Source of the DNA: JAJDUF01 sp965238265
GTDB taxonomy: Bacteria > Chloroflexota > UBA11872 > UBA12225 > JAJDUF01
Direction: 5' to 3'
Length of the DNA stretch: 64,000 bases
Assembly: GCA_965238265.1 (NCBI GenBank)
Contig: OZ250185.1
Span: forward strand, 2,728,001-2,792,000
Shown here piece after piece: positions 54,673 to 63,535 of this stretch. Position numbers and translations under genes: made by a program. Position 1 is the stretch's first letter. Every line of letters begins with the position of its first letter. The notes beneath the pieces were generated by a model that made no database searches, had not been told where the DNA came from, and was given only the letters and a program-made list of their open reading frames with translations.

Positions 54673-55404
54673 TTAATCCTTCACCTGTCCCGCCAACACG
54701 CCAGCGCCAACCTTGGCGCGCTCTACGGCTGCATAGTGGCCGCGATACTCCGGCGGCATAAGCGCCGCGAGCCGCTGCATCAGCGCCTCCGTAATCTCGG
54801 CGGCGGTTGCCCTCCGGCCGTTGGGCAATAGCTCATCCAGCGTCACCGGTGAGCCGATGGTCAGCGTCAGGCCCAGGCGGAAGAACGACCGCAGGGTGAG
54901 CTTCTCCGTGCGGGTGATCGCCGCAGTCACCAGCGGGACCCCGGAGCGACGCGCGAGTAGCCCCACTCCCGGGAGGCCGGCCAACAGCCCGCCGCCGCGG
55001 CTGCGGGTGCCCTCCGGGAAAATCAAGAGTGCGTCGTCATTCTCCAGCACTGCGAGGCTATGGCGGATGGCCCGGCGATCCGACTCCCCGCGCCGGAGCG
55101 AGACCGTACCCAGTTGGCGCAGCAGCCATCCGGCGAGCGGGATGGCCGTTACCTCCTGCTTGGCGACGAAGATGGGGGGGCGGGGCAGGAAGATGAGCAG
55201 GAAGGGAATGTCCAAATAGCTGAGGTGGTTGGCGGCGATAAGCGCCGGCCCGGCGCGCGGCAGGTCGGCGCCGCCGGTGACTCGCACCGCAAGGAGCAGC
55301 CGGGTTATCAGCCGCACGACGGGGATTATCGCGTAGTACACGACGCACAGGAAGCGTGGGTACGACCTAGCGCGACCTGTGCTCAATGCAGTCATGCTCG
55401 TCAT
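54673..55404 (-). CDS. plsC: 1-acyl-sn-glycerol-3-phosphate acyltransferase-like (PlsC)
   Basis: A membrane-bound acyltransferase that adds the second acyl chain to make phosphatidate. The 243-residue protein has an N-terminal hydrophobic helix (about 15-38), AANHLSYLDIPFLL with the NHx4D catalytic pair at about 60-66, FVAKQEVTAIPLAGWLL, IFPEGTRSRGGG for glycerol-phosphate binding, and VPLVTAAITRTEK. ATG codons at 55404 and 55395 are both possible. It is 33 bases behind cmk on the same strand; a cmk-plsC pairing is common in bacteria. Confidence 0.9.
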   Translation of the reverse strand: MTSMTALSTGRARSYPRFLCVVYYAIIPVVRLITRLLLAVRVTGGADLPRAGPALIAANHLSYLDIPFLLIFLPRPPIFVAKQEVTAIPLAGWLLRQLGTVSLRRGESDRRAIRHSLAVLENDDALLIFPEGTRSRGGGLLAGLPGVGLLARRSGVPLVTAAITRTEKLTLRSFFRLGLTLTIGSPVTLDELLPNGRRATAAEITEALMQRLAALMPPEYRGHYAAVERAKVGAGVLAGQVKD

Positions 55405-55436
55405 TGTAGGGAATGGCCGGAATACACCGGCCGGTC

Positions 55437-56222
55437 TTAGCCGGCCCCGGCGCCCTCGCTGCCGGTAGCGGTGCTCTGGTCTGCGGCGCGGCGCACGGCA
55501 GCGAGCACCCTCTCGACGACCGCCGGCACCGAGAGGCACGTCGTATCCAGCATCATAGCATCAGCCGCCGCCTTCAGCGGTGCATTGCGCCGGCTACTGT
55601 CCAGCCCGTCGCGCCGTTGCAGCGCCGCCAGCGCCGCCGCGTAGGTGACGTGCTCGCCCCTGGCCCGCTGCTCCCGATAGCGTCGTTGCGCCCGTGCCTC
55701 CGCGCTGGCCGTGAGAAAGAGCTTCAGGTGCGCGTCCGGCAGGACTACGGTGCCGATGTCGCGTCCGGCCATGACGACCCCACCCGGCGCGGCGAGTCGT
55801 CGCTGCGGCTCCAAGAGCGCAGCACGCACCTGGGGCAGCGCGGAGACGGCGGAGACGTGCCGGTTCACCGCCGGGGACCGCAGGGACGCCGTGACATCCT
55901 CACCGTCGAGCAGCACCGTCGTCGTTTCACCCGCTGCCCCGCCGGGCCGCCGGTCACGCGCCGGCTTGCACAGTCCTGTTGCGTCAGCGGCGGCGGCACA
56001 AGCTGGCGTCGTCCGGACCTCGAAGGCCATGTCTGCCGCGAGCGCAGCCAGGCGCGGCTCGTCGTTGGGGCTAACCTGCTGCCGAATGGCGAGGAGCGTG
56101 ACGGCTCGATACAGCAAGCCCGTGTCGAAGTACGTGTAGCCCAACCGCTGCGCCACCAGCGGGCCGACCGTACTCTTGCCGGACGCTGCCGGGCCGTCGA
56201 GCGCGATAACCAAGCCAGCCAT
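55437..56222 (-). CDS. cmk: Cytidylate kinase
   Basis: Cmk phosphorylates CMP and dCMP. The 261-residue protein starts MAGLVIALDGPAASGKSTVG with its P-loop, followed by YTYFDTGLLYRAVTLLA, the NMP-binding DxG. GGVVMAGRDIGTVVLPDAHLK and FLTASAEARAQRRYREQ are the LID region. About 30 extra residues rich in Ala, Arg and Gly lie between 85 and 115 (PACAAAADATGLCKPARD), where most Cmk proteins are shorter. The ATG was chosen for GAGG nine bases upstream. Followed by plsC. Confidence 0.93.
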   Translation of the reverse strand: MAGLVIALDGPAASGKSTVGPLVAQRLGYTYFDTGLLYRAVTLLAIRQQVSPNDEPRLAALAADMAFEVRTTPACAAAADATGLCKPARDRRPGGAAGETTTVLLDGEDVTASLRSPAVNRHVSAVSALPQVRAALLEPQRRLAAPGGVVMAGRDIGTVVLPDAHLKLFLTASAEARAQRRYREQRARGEHVTYAAALAALQRRDGLDSSRRNAPLKAAADAMMLDTTCLSVPAVVERVLAAVRRAADQSTATGSEGAGAG

Positions 56223-56290
56223 GAATTCAGCCTCGGACAGCGTAGCAGCGGCCGCTCCCACCACTGGCACGAAAATAACACCCATCCGTC

Positions 56291-56400
56291 ATTGCGGCGG
56301 AAGCCGCAATCCAGGCCCCCTCCCTAACCCTCCCCCGTTGCGACCGGGGAGGGAACGCGCCGTCCCCCCGCCGCAGCGGGGGGGCCATAGGGGGGCCGAG
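56291..56400. repeat. 20-bp palindrome followed by family A repeat
   Basis: ATTGCGGCGGAAGCCGCAAT at 56291-56310, then a family A copy (TTGCGACCGGGGAGGG, CCGCAGCGGGGGG, CATAGGG). It separates cmk from the pseudouridine synthase gene. Confidence 0.8.
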
Positions 56401-56408
56401 ACTCCGGC

Positions 56409-57215
56409 CTACGCCGGAGTGACGAGGGACGGGGCCGCCGCCGTCTCCACCTCGTCGGGCGTAAGATGTCGCCAGTCGCCGGGCGCGAGAGCGCCTAGCT
56501 CCACGCTGCCTACCCGCACGCGAACGAGGCGCCGCACCGTCAGACCGACGGCCTGACACATCCTCCTGATCTGGCGCTTACGCCCCTCGCGGAGGACGAT
56601 CCGTAAGTGATGGGCGCTGGGCGTCGTCAAGGTCTGGCCCTCGTCCGAGCGCTCGACCACGGTGACTTGCGCCCCGCTCGACCGGTCGCCGGCGCCCAAG
56701 TCGAGTGGCCCACGGAGGCGGCGCAGAGTCTCCGGTGTGAGCCGGCCGGTGACAAGGACGCGATATTCCTTCTCGCAGCCGTACCGGGGATGCTGGATGC
56801 GCTGGCCCCAGCGCCCGTCGGTAGTGGCGAGCAGCAAACCCTCACTCTCGGCATCGAGACGACCGACAAAGAGCAGCCCCGGAAAGGCCGGAAGCAGCTC
56901 CATGACCGTCGGTCGTCCTTGGGGATCGCTGTGCGTGGTGATGACCCCAACGGGCTTGTGGAGGGCCAGATACACCACCGCCGATTGCGCCTCAACCGGG
57001 CGTCCATCCACCAAAACGCGATCTCGGTCTTGGTCAACGGTGGTCCCTAGCTCGGTTGCCGGTTGGTCATTGATCTGCACACGACCGGCGCGGATCAACG
57101 CTTCCGCCCGGCGGCGCGAGGCGATGCCGGCACGCGCCAGATAACGCTGCAAGCGTTCCCGTCTGGGAGCGGCGGACAAACGCGGCTGCTCACTGTGCCG
57201 GCTACTTTCGGCCAT
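56409..57215 (-). CDS. rRNA pseudouridine synthase (RluB/RsuA family)
   Basis: A 268-residue enzyme with an N-terminal S4 RNA-binding domain (RLQRYLARAGIASRRRAEALI at about 21-41) and a catalytic domain with ALHKPVGVITTHSD, the Asp motif FVGRLDAESEGLLL at about 115, CEKEYRVLV, and GRKRQIRRMCQAVG. This identifies RsuA/RluB/RluE/RluF; length and motifs favour RluB, acting on 23S rRNA near position 2605. The last residues and the stop codon come from a palindrome (ACTCCGGCCTACGCCGGAGT, 56402-56421). Divergent from galU with about 165 bases between. Confidence 0.92.
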   Translation of the reverse strand: MAESSRHSEQPRLSAAPRRERLQRYLARAGIASRRRAEALIRAGRVQINDQPATELGTTVDQDRDRVLVDGRPVEAQSAVVYLALHKPVGVITTHSDPQGRPTVMELLPAFPGLLFVGRLDAESEGLLLATTDGRWGQRIQHPRYGCEKEYRVLVTGRLTPETLRRLRGPLDLGAGDRSSGAQVTVVERSDEGQTLTTPSAHHLRIVLREGRKRQIRRMCQAVGLTVRRLVRVRVGSVELGALAPGDWRHLTPDEVETAAAPSLVTPA

Positions 57216-57281
57216 CCCTGCTCTATCCGCACTGACCTACAGGTTGGTAGCGAGTGTAGCAAAGGCTGCACGCCGCTGGCG

Positions 57282-57310
57282 TTGCCCCTGGCCGGAGGCT
57301 GTGCTATTGT
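57282..57310 (+). promoter_or_regulatory. Promoter before galU
   Basis: TTGCCC at 57282-57287 and TATTGT at 57305-57310, 17 bases apart, in the gap before galU. The predicted leader is about 65 bases. Confidence 0.45.
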
Positions 57311-57380
57311 GGCTAACCGGACCGGGAGATGGAGCGGTAGCGTCGAGCGCCGTGATCGCTACGCAGAGAGGCGGAGACAC

Positions 57381-58298
57381 ATGGCCGGAGAACGCGCTGC
57401 GCCAATCCGCAAGGCGGTCATCCCGGTGGCGGGGCTAGGGACGCGGCTGCTCCCGGCGACCAAGTCGCAGCCCAAGGAGATGCTGCCGGTTGGCCGCAAG
57501 CCGGCCGTCCAATACGTTGTCGAAGAGATGGTCGAGGCCGGCATTACCCAGATTCTCCTCATCACCGGGCGGCAGAAGTCCTCCATCGAGGACCACTTTG
57601 ATCGCGAGACGGAGCTGGAGCGCCGCTTGGTACGCACCGGCGCCTACGATCTGGCCGAGGAGCTGAACTTCTTCGAGGAGGATGTCGCGCTCTTCTATAC
57701 GCGCCAGAGCGTGCAGAGTGGGCCGGCCGACGCGATACGGCTGGCGGCCGACTTTGTCGGAGATGAGCCGTTTCTCGTCGCGTATGGGGACACTATCATC
57801 ACGAGTCAGCAGCGACCAAGCCTGATCCAGCGGATGCTGCAAGACCATCTCGATAACGGCGCGTGCGCGACGCTGGCCGTGGAGACGGTGCGGCGCGAGG
57901 AGGTCCAGCGCTACGGCATCGTGCAACCAACTGCCGGCACACCACCGCAGCCCACCACTGCCTTCGAGATTGACGACCTCATCGAGAAACCGGAAGTGGC
58001 CACGGCGCCCAGTACGCTCGCCATCACGCCGCGCTACATCTTCGACCGTTCGATCTTCGACGCGATTAACCGCACGCTGCCGGGCCGGGGCGGTGAGCTG
58101 TGGCTCACCGACTCAATTGCTATCCTGCTCAGACAGGGGGGCGGCGTCCGGTGCTTGCCGCTGCAAGCCGGCGAGAAGCGCTACGACATTGGCAATTTCG
58201 AGACCTACTTCAAGGCCTTCATTGACTTTGCGCTCGCCGACGAGCGGTACGGCTACATGATTCGCCAATATCTCGTAGGCCTGAGCGAGCAGCTCTAG
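57381..58298 (+). CDS. galU: UTP-glucose-1-phosphate uridylyltransferase
   Basis: GalU makes UDP-glucose for envelope sugars. The 305-residue protein begins MAGERAAPIRKAVIPVAGLG and shows the nucleotide-binding TRLLPATKSQPKEMLPV, YVVEEMVEAGI, QSGPADAIRLAADFVGDEPF-type substrate loop, and YGDTIITS with the metal Asp. The terminal region has LPLQAGEKRYDIGN with the catalytic Lys/Arg. The ATG has GGCGGAG six bases upstream. It is probably the first of a sugar-phosphate group with the GHMP kinase that follows. Confidence 0.94.
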   Translation: MAGERAAPIRKAVIPVAGLGTRLLPATKSQPKEMLPVGRKPAVQYVVEEMVEAGITQILLITGRQKSSIEDHFDRETELERRLVRTGAYDLAEELNFFEEDVALFYTRQSVQSGPADAIRLAADFVGDEPFLVAYGDTIITSQQRPSLIQRMLQDHLDNGACATLAVETVRREEVQRYGIVQPTAGTPPQPTTAFEIDDLIEKPEVATAPSTLAITPRYIFDRSIFDAINRTLPGRGGELWLTDSIAILLRQGGGVRCLPLQAGEKRYDIGNFETYFKAFIDFALADERYGYMIRQYLVGLSEQL

Positions 58299-58332
58299 GT
58301 GATAGCAAGCACGGCGGAGGCCGGCTGACGGT

Positions 58333-58372
58333 GACTCCCTCTCCCCCTGGGAGAGGGCCGGGGTGAGGGCAG
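58333..58372. repeat. Family C palindrome
   Basis: CTCCCTCTCCCCCTGGGAGAGGGCCGGGGTGAGGG between galU and the GHMP kinase gene. Confidence 0.7.
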
Positions 58373-58411
58373 CCGGATGCTAGGTGCAATACCGGGGAGA
58401 AGGATGGGGCA

Positions 58412-59461
58412 GTGGGGCAAGCAGTGCTCGTAGGCTCGGCACCGGGACGCTGTGGGATCGTCGGCAATCCCACCGATATGTATGGCGGGAGCGTCATTTC
58501 CTGCTCACTCGGCGAGCGCGCGTATGTCAGCGTGGAGCCGGCGGATGAGTTGTCGTTGGAGTCGGATCGGGAACGGGTTGTCGTCCGCTACCGGGCCGAC
58601 TTGCAGCCGGTCGGCGACCATTGCGACATTCTAAGAGCAGTGATTGCCCATCAGCGCTGGTACGGGCTACGGGCGAGCGTGCGGTGTTGGAGCGATGTGC
58701 CGTTCGCCTCGGGCCTCTCGTCCTCGACGGCAATGGTCGCGGCGGCGCTCTGGACGTTGGCCGCCTACCAGGACATCCACTACGAGCCACACTATTTCGC
58801 AGAAGTGGCCCGCTCTATCGAGCTGAACTACCTGGGCGTGGTCTGTGGCTACCAGGATCAGTATATGGCCACGTTCGGTCGCCTCAACTACCTGGACTTC
58901 CGCGACAAGGAGTTTTACCGTCCCGTCGGCACCGAGCCATACGCCACGGTAGAGCCACTGGCTTGGAACGGTGAGGCGCTCCCGTTCATCTTGGCGAACA
59001 CCGGGATTCAGCACTCCTCCCACGCGGTACACAAGCCCATTCGAGACCGCTGGCTGGAAGGAGACCGGGCCGTTGTCGAGGGCTACCTACAGATCGCCAA
59101 GCTGGCGCGCGAAGGAAAACGCGCCTTCCTCACGCGCGACTGGGAATGGCTGGGGCGGCTGATGAACGACAACCACGAGATACAGCGCGATCTCGGCGGC
59201 TCGGGACCGGAGAATGAGCGGCTGATTGCCGCTGCGTTGGACGCCGGGGCGTTGGGCGCGAAGCTGGCCGGGGCGGGTCAAGGTGGAACGATCATCGCGC
59301 TGCACCCCCGACCGGAAGAGCTGGCAGACGCGCTGCGGGCCGCCGAGGTGCGTCGCATTCTGCAGCCGCGCCCCGTCCCGGGCGTGCGGATCGAGTCGGC
59401 CGACCTTGCCGCTGCGGCAACCGCCGCCGTCCCCTCCCCGGCTGTGGCGGAGCACCTCTAA
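58412..59461 (+). CDS. GHMP kinase (sugar kinase-like)
   Basis: A 349-residue GHMP-fold kinase. GSAPGRCGIVGNPTDMYGGSVIS is motif 1, with the glycine-rich ATP loop in SDVPFASGLSSSTAMVAA at about 95-112, and GALGAKLAGAGQGGTIIAL motif 3 at about 288. GYQDQYMATFGRLNYLDF resembles the glucuronokinase/L-fucokinase-like group. Its product would be a sugar-1-phosphate, fitting galU just upstream. Start GTG 58412 (MGQAVLV) follows AAGGA by about nine bases. The precise sugar is not deducible. Confidence 0.82.
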   Translation: MGQAVLVGSAPGRCGIVGNPTDMYGGSVISCSLGERAYVSVEPADELSLESDRERVVVRYRADLQPVGDHCDILRAVIAHQRWYGLRASVRCWSDVPFASGLSSSTAMVAAALWTLAAYQDIHYEPHYFAEVARSIELNYLGVVCGYQDQYMATFGRLNYLDFRDKEFYRPVGTEPYATVEPLAWNGEALPFILANTGIQHSSHAVHKPIRDRWLEGDRAVVEGYLQIAKLAREGKRAFLTRDWEWLGRLMNDNHEIQRDLGGSGPENERLIAAALDAGALGAKLAGAGQGGTIIALHPRPEELADALRAAEVRRILQPRPVPGVRIESADLAAAATAAVPSPAVAEHL

Positions 59462-59482
59462 GCAGGAACCGGATCAATCAGC

Positions 59483-60244
59483 ATGGGACTGGCGTTTCGC
59501 TATTTTCGCACCTCGATTGCCGAAGTGTATTACGACCCTTTTCGCACGATCCTCGCCAACTTGCGGTGGTTTGTTCCCTCCTTGCCAGCGCTCCTCGTGC
59601 TGCTCATCCTGCTTTCGCCCGTGCAGACGGCCACCACAGCGGATACCACACTCTTGGAGGCCACGGAGTCCACAGCGGCGCTGCTCACGCCGGCCGTGCT
59701 CGCCTTCCCGCTCCTGCTCGCGCTCATGATCCTCGCCGGGCCGGCCACCGCGGCCATCTATAGCATGACGCATGAGTTTGTACGCGGCGAGCTGCTGGAG
59801 CCGACCCATTTCCGCGCCGCCTTTCGGCGCTATTTCTGGCCGGGAGCGCGCCTCGCCGCTACCAATGTGGCCGCCGGCACGTTGCTGCTCCTCAATGCCT
59901 GGTTCTATCTGACCATCGGCATACCGGGGGTGGGCTTACTGTCAATTGTGTTCTTCTATCTGCTGGTTGTCTGGTTCGCGCTCCAGCCCTACCTGTTCCC
60001 GCTGCTCGTAGAATTCGATCAGCCGGTACGGCGCGTCTGGCGCAACGCCTTCTTCCTCGCCATGGACAACCTCGGACTTACCCTCGGCCTGCTGATCGTG
60101 CGGTGCATCGTCCTGCTCGTGGCCGGCCTGCTCTTCGTCATCGTCGTGCCGCTGTTTCTCGCCGTCTTGCTGGCCCAGATTGACAACCGCGCCGTCACCG
60201 ATGCGATTGATCGCTACCGCGAGGCCGGGCGCGTCTTCTCTTGA
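59483..60244 (+). CDS. DUF624/YesL-like membrane protein
   Basis: A 253-residue protein with about six hydrophobic segments (starting at about residues 33, 65, 125, 160, 200 and 220). RYFRTSIAEVYYDPF at the start, FVRGELLEPTHFRAAFRRYFWPGARLA in the middle and a final transmembrane pair match the DUF624/YesL pattern found near sugar-uptake ABC genes. The start ATG lies 21 bases after the GHMP kinase stop. It precedes the ABC ATPase gene by ten bases, so the trio forms an operon. Confidence 0.75.
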   Translation: MGLAFRYFRTSIAEVYYDPFRTILANLRWFVPSLPALLVLLILLSPVQTATTADTTLLEATESTAALLTPAVLAFPLLLALMILAGPATAAIYSMTHEFVRGELLEPTHFRAAFRRYFWPGARLAATNVAAGTLLLLNAWFYLTIGIPGVGLLSIVFFYLLVVWFALQPYLFPLLVEFDQPVRRVWRNAFFLAMDNLGLTLGLLIVRCIVLLVAGLLFVIVVPLFLAVLLAQIDNRAVTDAIDRYREAGRVFS

Positions 60245-60254
60245 GCAGCTATGT

Positions 60255-61433
60255 ATGGCAGCCATCCAGCTCGTAGGCGTCACCAAGCAGTTCGCCAGCG
60301 ATTCGCTCGCTCCCCCAACACGCTCCCGGTTTCCGTGGCCCTGGCGACGGCGGCAGCCGGCAGCTGTGCCGCCGGCTGCGGCCGCGTCCACGGTCGCGTT
60401 GGACGACGTGCATCTCACGCTGGCGGACGGCGAGACGCTCGCGGTGCTGGGGCCGTCGGGATGCGGCAAGACGACGTTGCTGCGGGTCATTGCCGGACTG
60501 GAGGTGCCAACTTCCGGCGGTGTGCTGTTCGACGGTGAGCTTGTTGACCACCTGGAGCCGGCGCAGCGGCGCGTGGGCCTGGTCTTCCAGAACTATGCCC
60601 TCTACCCACACATGCGGTCCTATGACAACGTTGGCTTCTTCTTCAAGCTGCGCGGGCGCGAAGCCGAAGTTGACGCGCGGGTGCAGCGCGTGGCGCAGGT
60701 CCTCGGCGTAGAGTTCCGGCACCTGCTGGGACGGATGCCCGGCCATCTCTCCGGTGGCGAGCAGCAACGTGTGGCGGTGGGGCGGTGTATTATCCGCGAT
60801 CCGAGAGTGTTCCTCTTCGACGAGCCACTCGCAAATCTGGACGCGCAGCTGCGCGGGCGCACCCGCGTCGAGATCAAGCGGCTGCTGCGCCGCTTTGGGG
60901 TCACCGCCGTTTACGTCACGCACGACCAGATCGAGGCGATGGCGCTCGGCGACCGCATCGCTATCATGCGCGCCGGCCGCGTGGAGCAGGTCGGTACAGC
61001 CGGGCAGATCATCGCGGCGCCGGTCAACCGCTTCGTGGCCGGGTTCTTCGGCATGCCGCCGATGAACCTCCTCGACGGTGTTGCCGGCAGCAGCGGTGTG
61101 CAGGTCGGCGCTACGCTGTTCGGATTGCCAGGGTACGGGCGAGCGCTCGCGGACCGGGTGGGCCAGTCCGTCACCGTCGGTCTACAGGCCGATGACCTTG
61201 TCTTGCTCCCGCCCGACGACCCGGGCCGTCTGGCTACGGGGACCGTCGAGGTGGTGGAGCCACGACACGAGGAGCGGCGGCAACTTGTGACCGTGAGCCT
61301 GGGCGCTGTGGAGCTGACGGTCCGCGAACCGTTGGGCGTCGCTCGGAAGCCACGGGAGACGGTGGGGTTTCAGTGCTCACCCCGGCAAGCTCTCTTGTTC
61401 GATAGCGGCGGGGAGTTGTTGGCCGGGGATTGA
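60255..61433 (+). CDS. ABC transporter ATPase, carbohydrate (MalK/UgpC) type
   Basis: A 392-residue ATPase with Walker A AVLGPSGCGKTTLLRVI, Q-loop VGLVFQNYALYPHM, signature HLSGGEQQRVAVGRCI, Walker B FLFDEPLANLDAQLR, and H-loop TAVYVTHDQIEAMAL. The C-terminal TOBE/OB region is typical of MalK/UgpC-type importers. A 25-residue Pro/Arg/Ala-rich insertion lies between MAAIQLVGVTKQF and VALDDVHL. No permease or binding protein is in the window, so it may serve several importers, as shared ATPases do. Confidence 0.92.
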   Translation: MAAIQLVGVTKQFASDSLAPPTRSRFPWPWRRRQPAAVPPAAAASTVALDDVHLTLADGETLAVLGPSGCGKTTLLRVIAGLEVPTSGGVLFDGELVDHLEPAQRRVGLVFQNYALYPHMRSYDNVGFFFKLRGREAEVDARVQRVAQVLGVEFRHLLGRMPGHLSGGEQQRVAVGRCIIRDPRVFLFDEPLANLDAQLRGRTRVEIKRLLRRFGVTAVYVTHDQIEAMALGDRIAIMRAGRVEQVGTAGQIIAAPVNRFVAGFFGMPPMNLLDGVAGSSGVQVGATLFGLPGYGRALADRVGQSVTVGLQADDLVLLPPDDPGRLATGTVEVVEPRHEERRQLVTVSLGAVELTVREPLGVARKPRETVGFQCSPRQALLFDSGGELLAGD

Positions 61434-61493
61434 GGATGAGGGCAGCCGGGGGTGCGGCCGGCCGCGCCTCCCGGCGGCGCGCGGCGCGTGCGC

Positions 61494-61499
61494 TATAAT
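61494..61499 (+). promoter_or_regulatory. -10 element before the second Uma2 gene
   Basis: Perfect TATAAT 34 bases upstream of the ATG. No obvious -35 is present; the upstream sequence is a GCGC-rich run. Confidence 0.35.
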
Positions 61500-61533
61500 C
61501 GCCCTGCACCCACGCCCGGCCCCGAGACCTACC

Positions 61534-62310
61534 ATGACGACTACGGCCCCCGCGCCTGCTCCCGCGATGCTGCCCTACCAGCAGCAGGGCACCATTGACT
61601 ACGCCCGCCTCGACTTCGACCCCGACGAACCGGTCCTGAAACCTGACGCGATGGAACAAAACCTCCAGCTGCAGGAAATCCTCGGCCTCCTCCGCGCCCA
61701 CGTTACCGACTTCAACCGCCGGCCCGACGTCTTTCTCGACTCTAACACGATCCTCTGCTACGACCCGCGCGACCTCAATGTCCGCGTCTCCCCGGACGTA
61801 TACTTGGCCTTCGGGGTAGATGCCCGGGCGATCCGGCCACGCAAGCTCTATCTGCCCTGGGAGGTGGGTAAACCGCCGGATTGGGTGCTGGAGATCGCCT
61901 CGTCCAGCACCGGACGGGAGGACGTGGGCCGGAAGCGGGACATCTACGCCCGCATTGGCGTCCCGGAATACTGGCGTTTTGATCCGAAGGAGGGTGAGTA
62001 TCACGGGCAGAAGCTGGCCGGGGACCGGTTGGTGGACGGGGAATATCAGCCCATCGAGCTGACCACGGCGCCGGACGGCATCCTGAAGGGCTACAGTGCG
62101 GTGCTGGCGTTGAGTCTGTGCTGGGATGATAACTGGCCGCGGTTCTACGACCCGGCTACTCGCACCTATCTGGAAAGCTGGCAGGAGGTGGAGGCGGCGC
62201 GTGAGGCTGCCGAAGCCCAAGCCGCTATCGAGCGGGCCGCGCGCGCGGTCGCCGAGGCGCGAATACGGCAGCTTGAGGCGGAGTTGCGCCGTCGGCAAGC
62301 GGACCGGTAG
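61534..62310 (+). CDS. Uma2 family endonuclease-like protein
   Basis: A second Uma2 protein, 258 residues. VRVSPDVYLAFGVD, DWVLEIASSSTGREDVGRKRDIYARIGVPEYWRFDP gives the PD-(D/E)xK residues (in shorter pieces: DWVLEIASSST, RKRDIYARIGV). An Ala/Arg-rich coiled coil closes the C-terminus. A TATAAT at 61494-61499 lies 34 bases before the ATG. It shares domain order with the copy at 40169-40891 but the two are clearly different sequences. Molecular role unknown. Confidence 0.82.
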   Translation: MTTTAPAPAPAMLPYQQQGTIDYARLDFDPDEPVLKPDAMEQNLQLQEILGLLRAHVTDFNRRPDVFLDSNTILCYDPRDLNVRVSPDVYLAFGVDARAIRPRKLYLPWEVGKPPDWVLEIASSSTGREDVGRKRDIYARIGVPEYWRFDPKEGEYHGQKLAGDRLVDGEYQPIELTTAPDGILKGYSAVLALSLCWDDNWPRFYDPATRTYLESWQEVEAAREAAEAQAAIERAARAVAEARIRQLEAELRRRQADR

Positions 62311-62512
62311 CCCTGCGCCGATAAGGCCGCGACCAGGGCATCGGCCCCCGGCCTCCTCTCCACATGGGAAAGGGCCGGGGATGAGGTCAGAGTCAGGCGG
62401 TATAATAGGGAGGCCGTTGGGCAACGGCTTGTTGCCGCGGGTGGCGCTTGTGCCCGGCGGCCGCCGTACTACTCTTATAAATCCTTGGCGTTAGACATAA
62501 GGAGACGTGGCG

Positions 62513-62911
62513 ATGAACGAGGATGGGCTGAGTAACAAGATCGTGGTCATTGACGGAGACCCGGATATGCAAGATGATCTGGGCTACGAGTTGCGGATGC
62601 GCGGGTATCAGCCAATCGCGATGAGACGTGGCGAAGGGGCTTTTGATCTGGTCAAGGAAGAGAAGCCCAACATGGTCATCATGGACGTGGTGCTGCCGGA
62701 TACTGACGGTGTAGAGGTGCTCCGCGAGATCGGCACCCATTGGGATACGAAGAAAACCAAGATGATCGTGGCCTCGACGTATCCGTCGCGGATTGACCAC
62801 ACCGTCGAAGGCTTGATCACCGCTATATTCCGGAAGCCACTCAGTGAGTGGGAGTTCCTACGCATGTTGGATATCGTGTCGATTGAGATGCTCACCCAGG
62901 CTGACCGCTGA
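62513..62911 (+). CDS. Stand-alone response-regulator receiver domain
   Basis: A 132-residue CheY-like protein: IVVIDGDPDMQDDLG has the acidic pair, MVIMDVVLPDTDGVE the phospho-acceptor Asp near residue 55, MIVASTYPS the Thr/Ser position and FRKPLSEWEF the conserved Lys. No output domain follows. Such single receivers are phosphorylated by partner kinases and act through protein contact. GGAGACG is the ribosome-binding site. No histidine kinase is adjacent. Confidence 0.85.
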   Translation: MNEDGLSNKIVVIDGDPDMQDDLGYELRMRGYQPIAMRRGEGAFDLVKEEKPNMVIMDVVLPDTDGVEVLREIGTHWDTKKTKMIVASTYPSRIDHTVEGLITAIFRKPLSEWEFLRMLDIVSIEMLTQADR

Positions 62912-63103
62912 TCGTGGCGCCCTCCTTGAGGTGCGCGTTCAGCCATTACACAAGTACACAGGGCGGCAACCTGCTCACCGCTGGCGTCCGTCCCTCCAAT
63001 GTCCGTCCATTGGCAAAGTAACGCGCCGCCAAGTATCCTAGTCAGGGCTACTGCGGACAGGCTTGCCAAAGAAACAACTGGGAAGGGAGCGGCAGAAAAG
63101 ACA

Positions 63104-63394
63104 ATGCCCAGTGAAGGTACGGGAGGCTTGCACGGAGCCGGGTCCAACCGTGAACACGAGAGGTCTGCGCGCCCTTCTCCTGCGGGGCGGGCACCCGCTG
63201 CCAGTGTTCCCCGGCCGTTGCTTGCGCTAGGCCGCAGTGAGCTTGGACAATCCATCCTCGAATACGCGCTCGTTATTGCCGTTGTCGCGCTGGTCGTCAT
63301 CGCGATTATCTGGATGATCGGGCCGCAGCTCGCGGCTGTCTTCTCGTCTGTGTACGAAAGCGTGGTCATCATTCCCACACCGCCCAGCGGCTAG
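63104..63394 (+). CDS. Flp/Tad-type pilin-like small membrane protein
   Basis: A 96-residue protein with a 45-residue Ser/Gly/Pro-rich lead, then GRSELGQSILEYALVIAVV, the Flp pilin pattern (G-Q-x-x-x-E-Y followed by a long hydrophobic helix), with IWMIGPQLAAVFSSV. Glu at the fifth position after the processing Gly and Tyr next to it are typical of type IVb pilins. The lead is much longer than the usual prepilin peptide, so the ATG may not be the real start. No tad genes are adjacent. Confidence 0.65.
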   Translation: MPSEGTGGLHGAGSNREHERSARPSPAGRAPAASVPRPLLALGRSELGQSILEYALVIAVVALVVIAIIWMIGPQLAAVFSSVYESVVIIPTPPSG

Positions 63395-63416
63395 GCGCTG
63401 TTGACATTGCCCGGTC

Positions 63417-63436
63417 ATTCCCGCGAAAGCGGGAAT
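63417..63436. repeat. 20-bp dRS3-like palindrome
   Basis: ATTCCCGCGAAAGCGGGAAT after the pilin-like gene; same sequence as in enolase. Confidence 0.85.
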
Positions 63437-63535
63437 CCGGAGCGCACTCGCTTGTGCGTCCCTGGCGTCTCTCCATACCGTCGCCATGCGTTCGCGCGCC
63501 TCGGCCCATTTGCCGTGTGCCGCCTGGCCCCGTCG

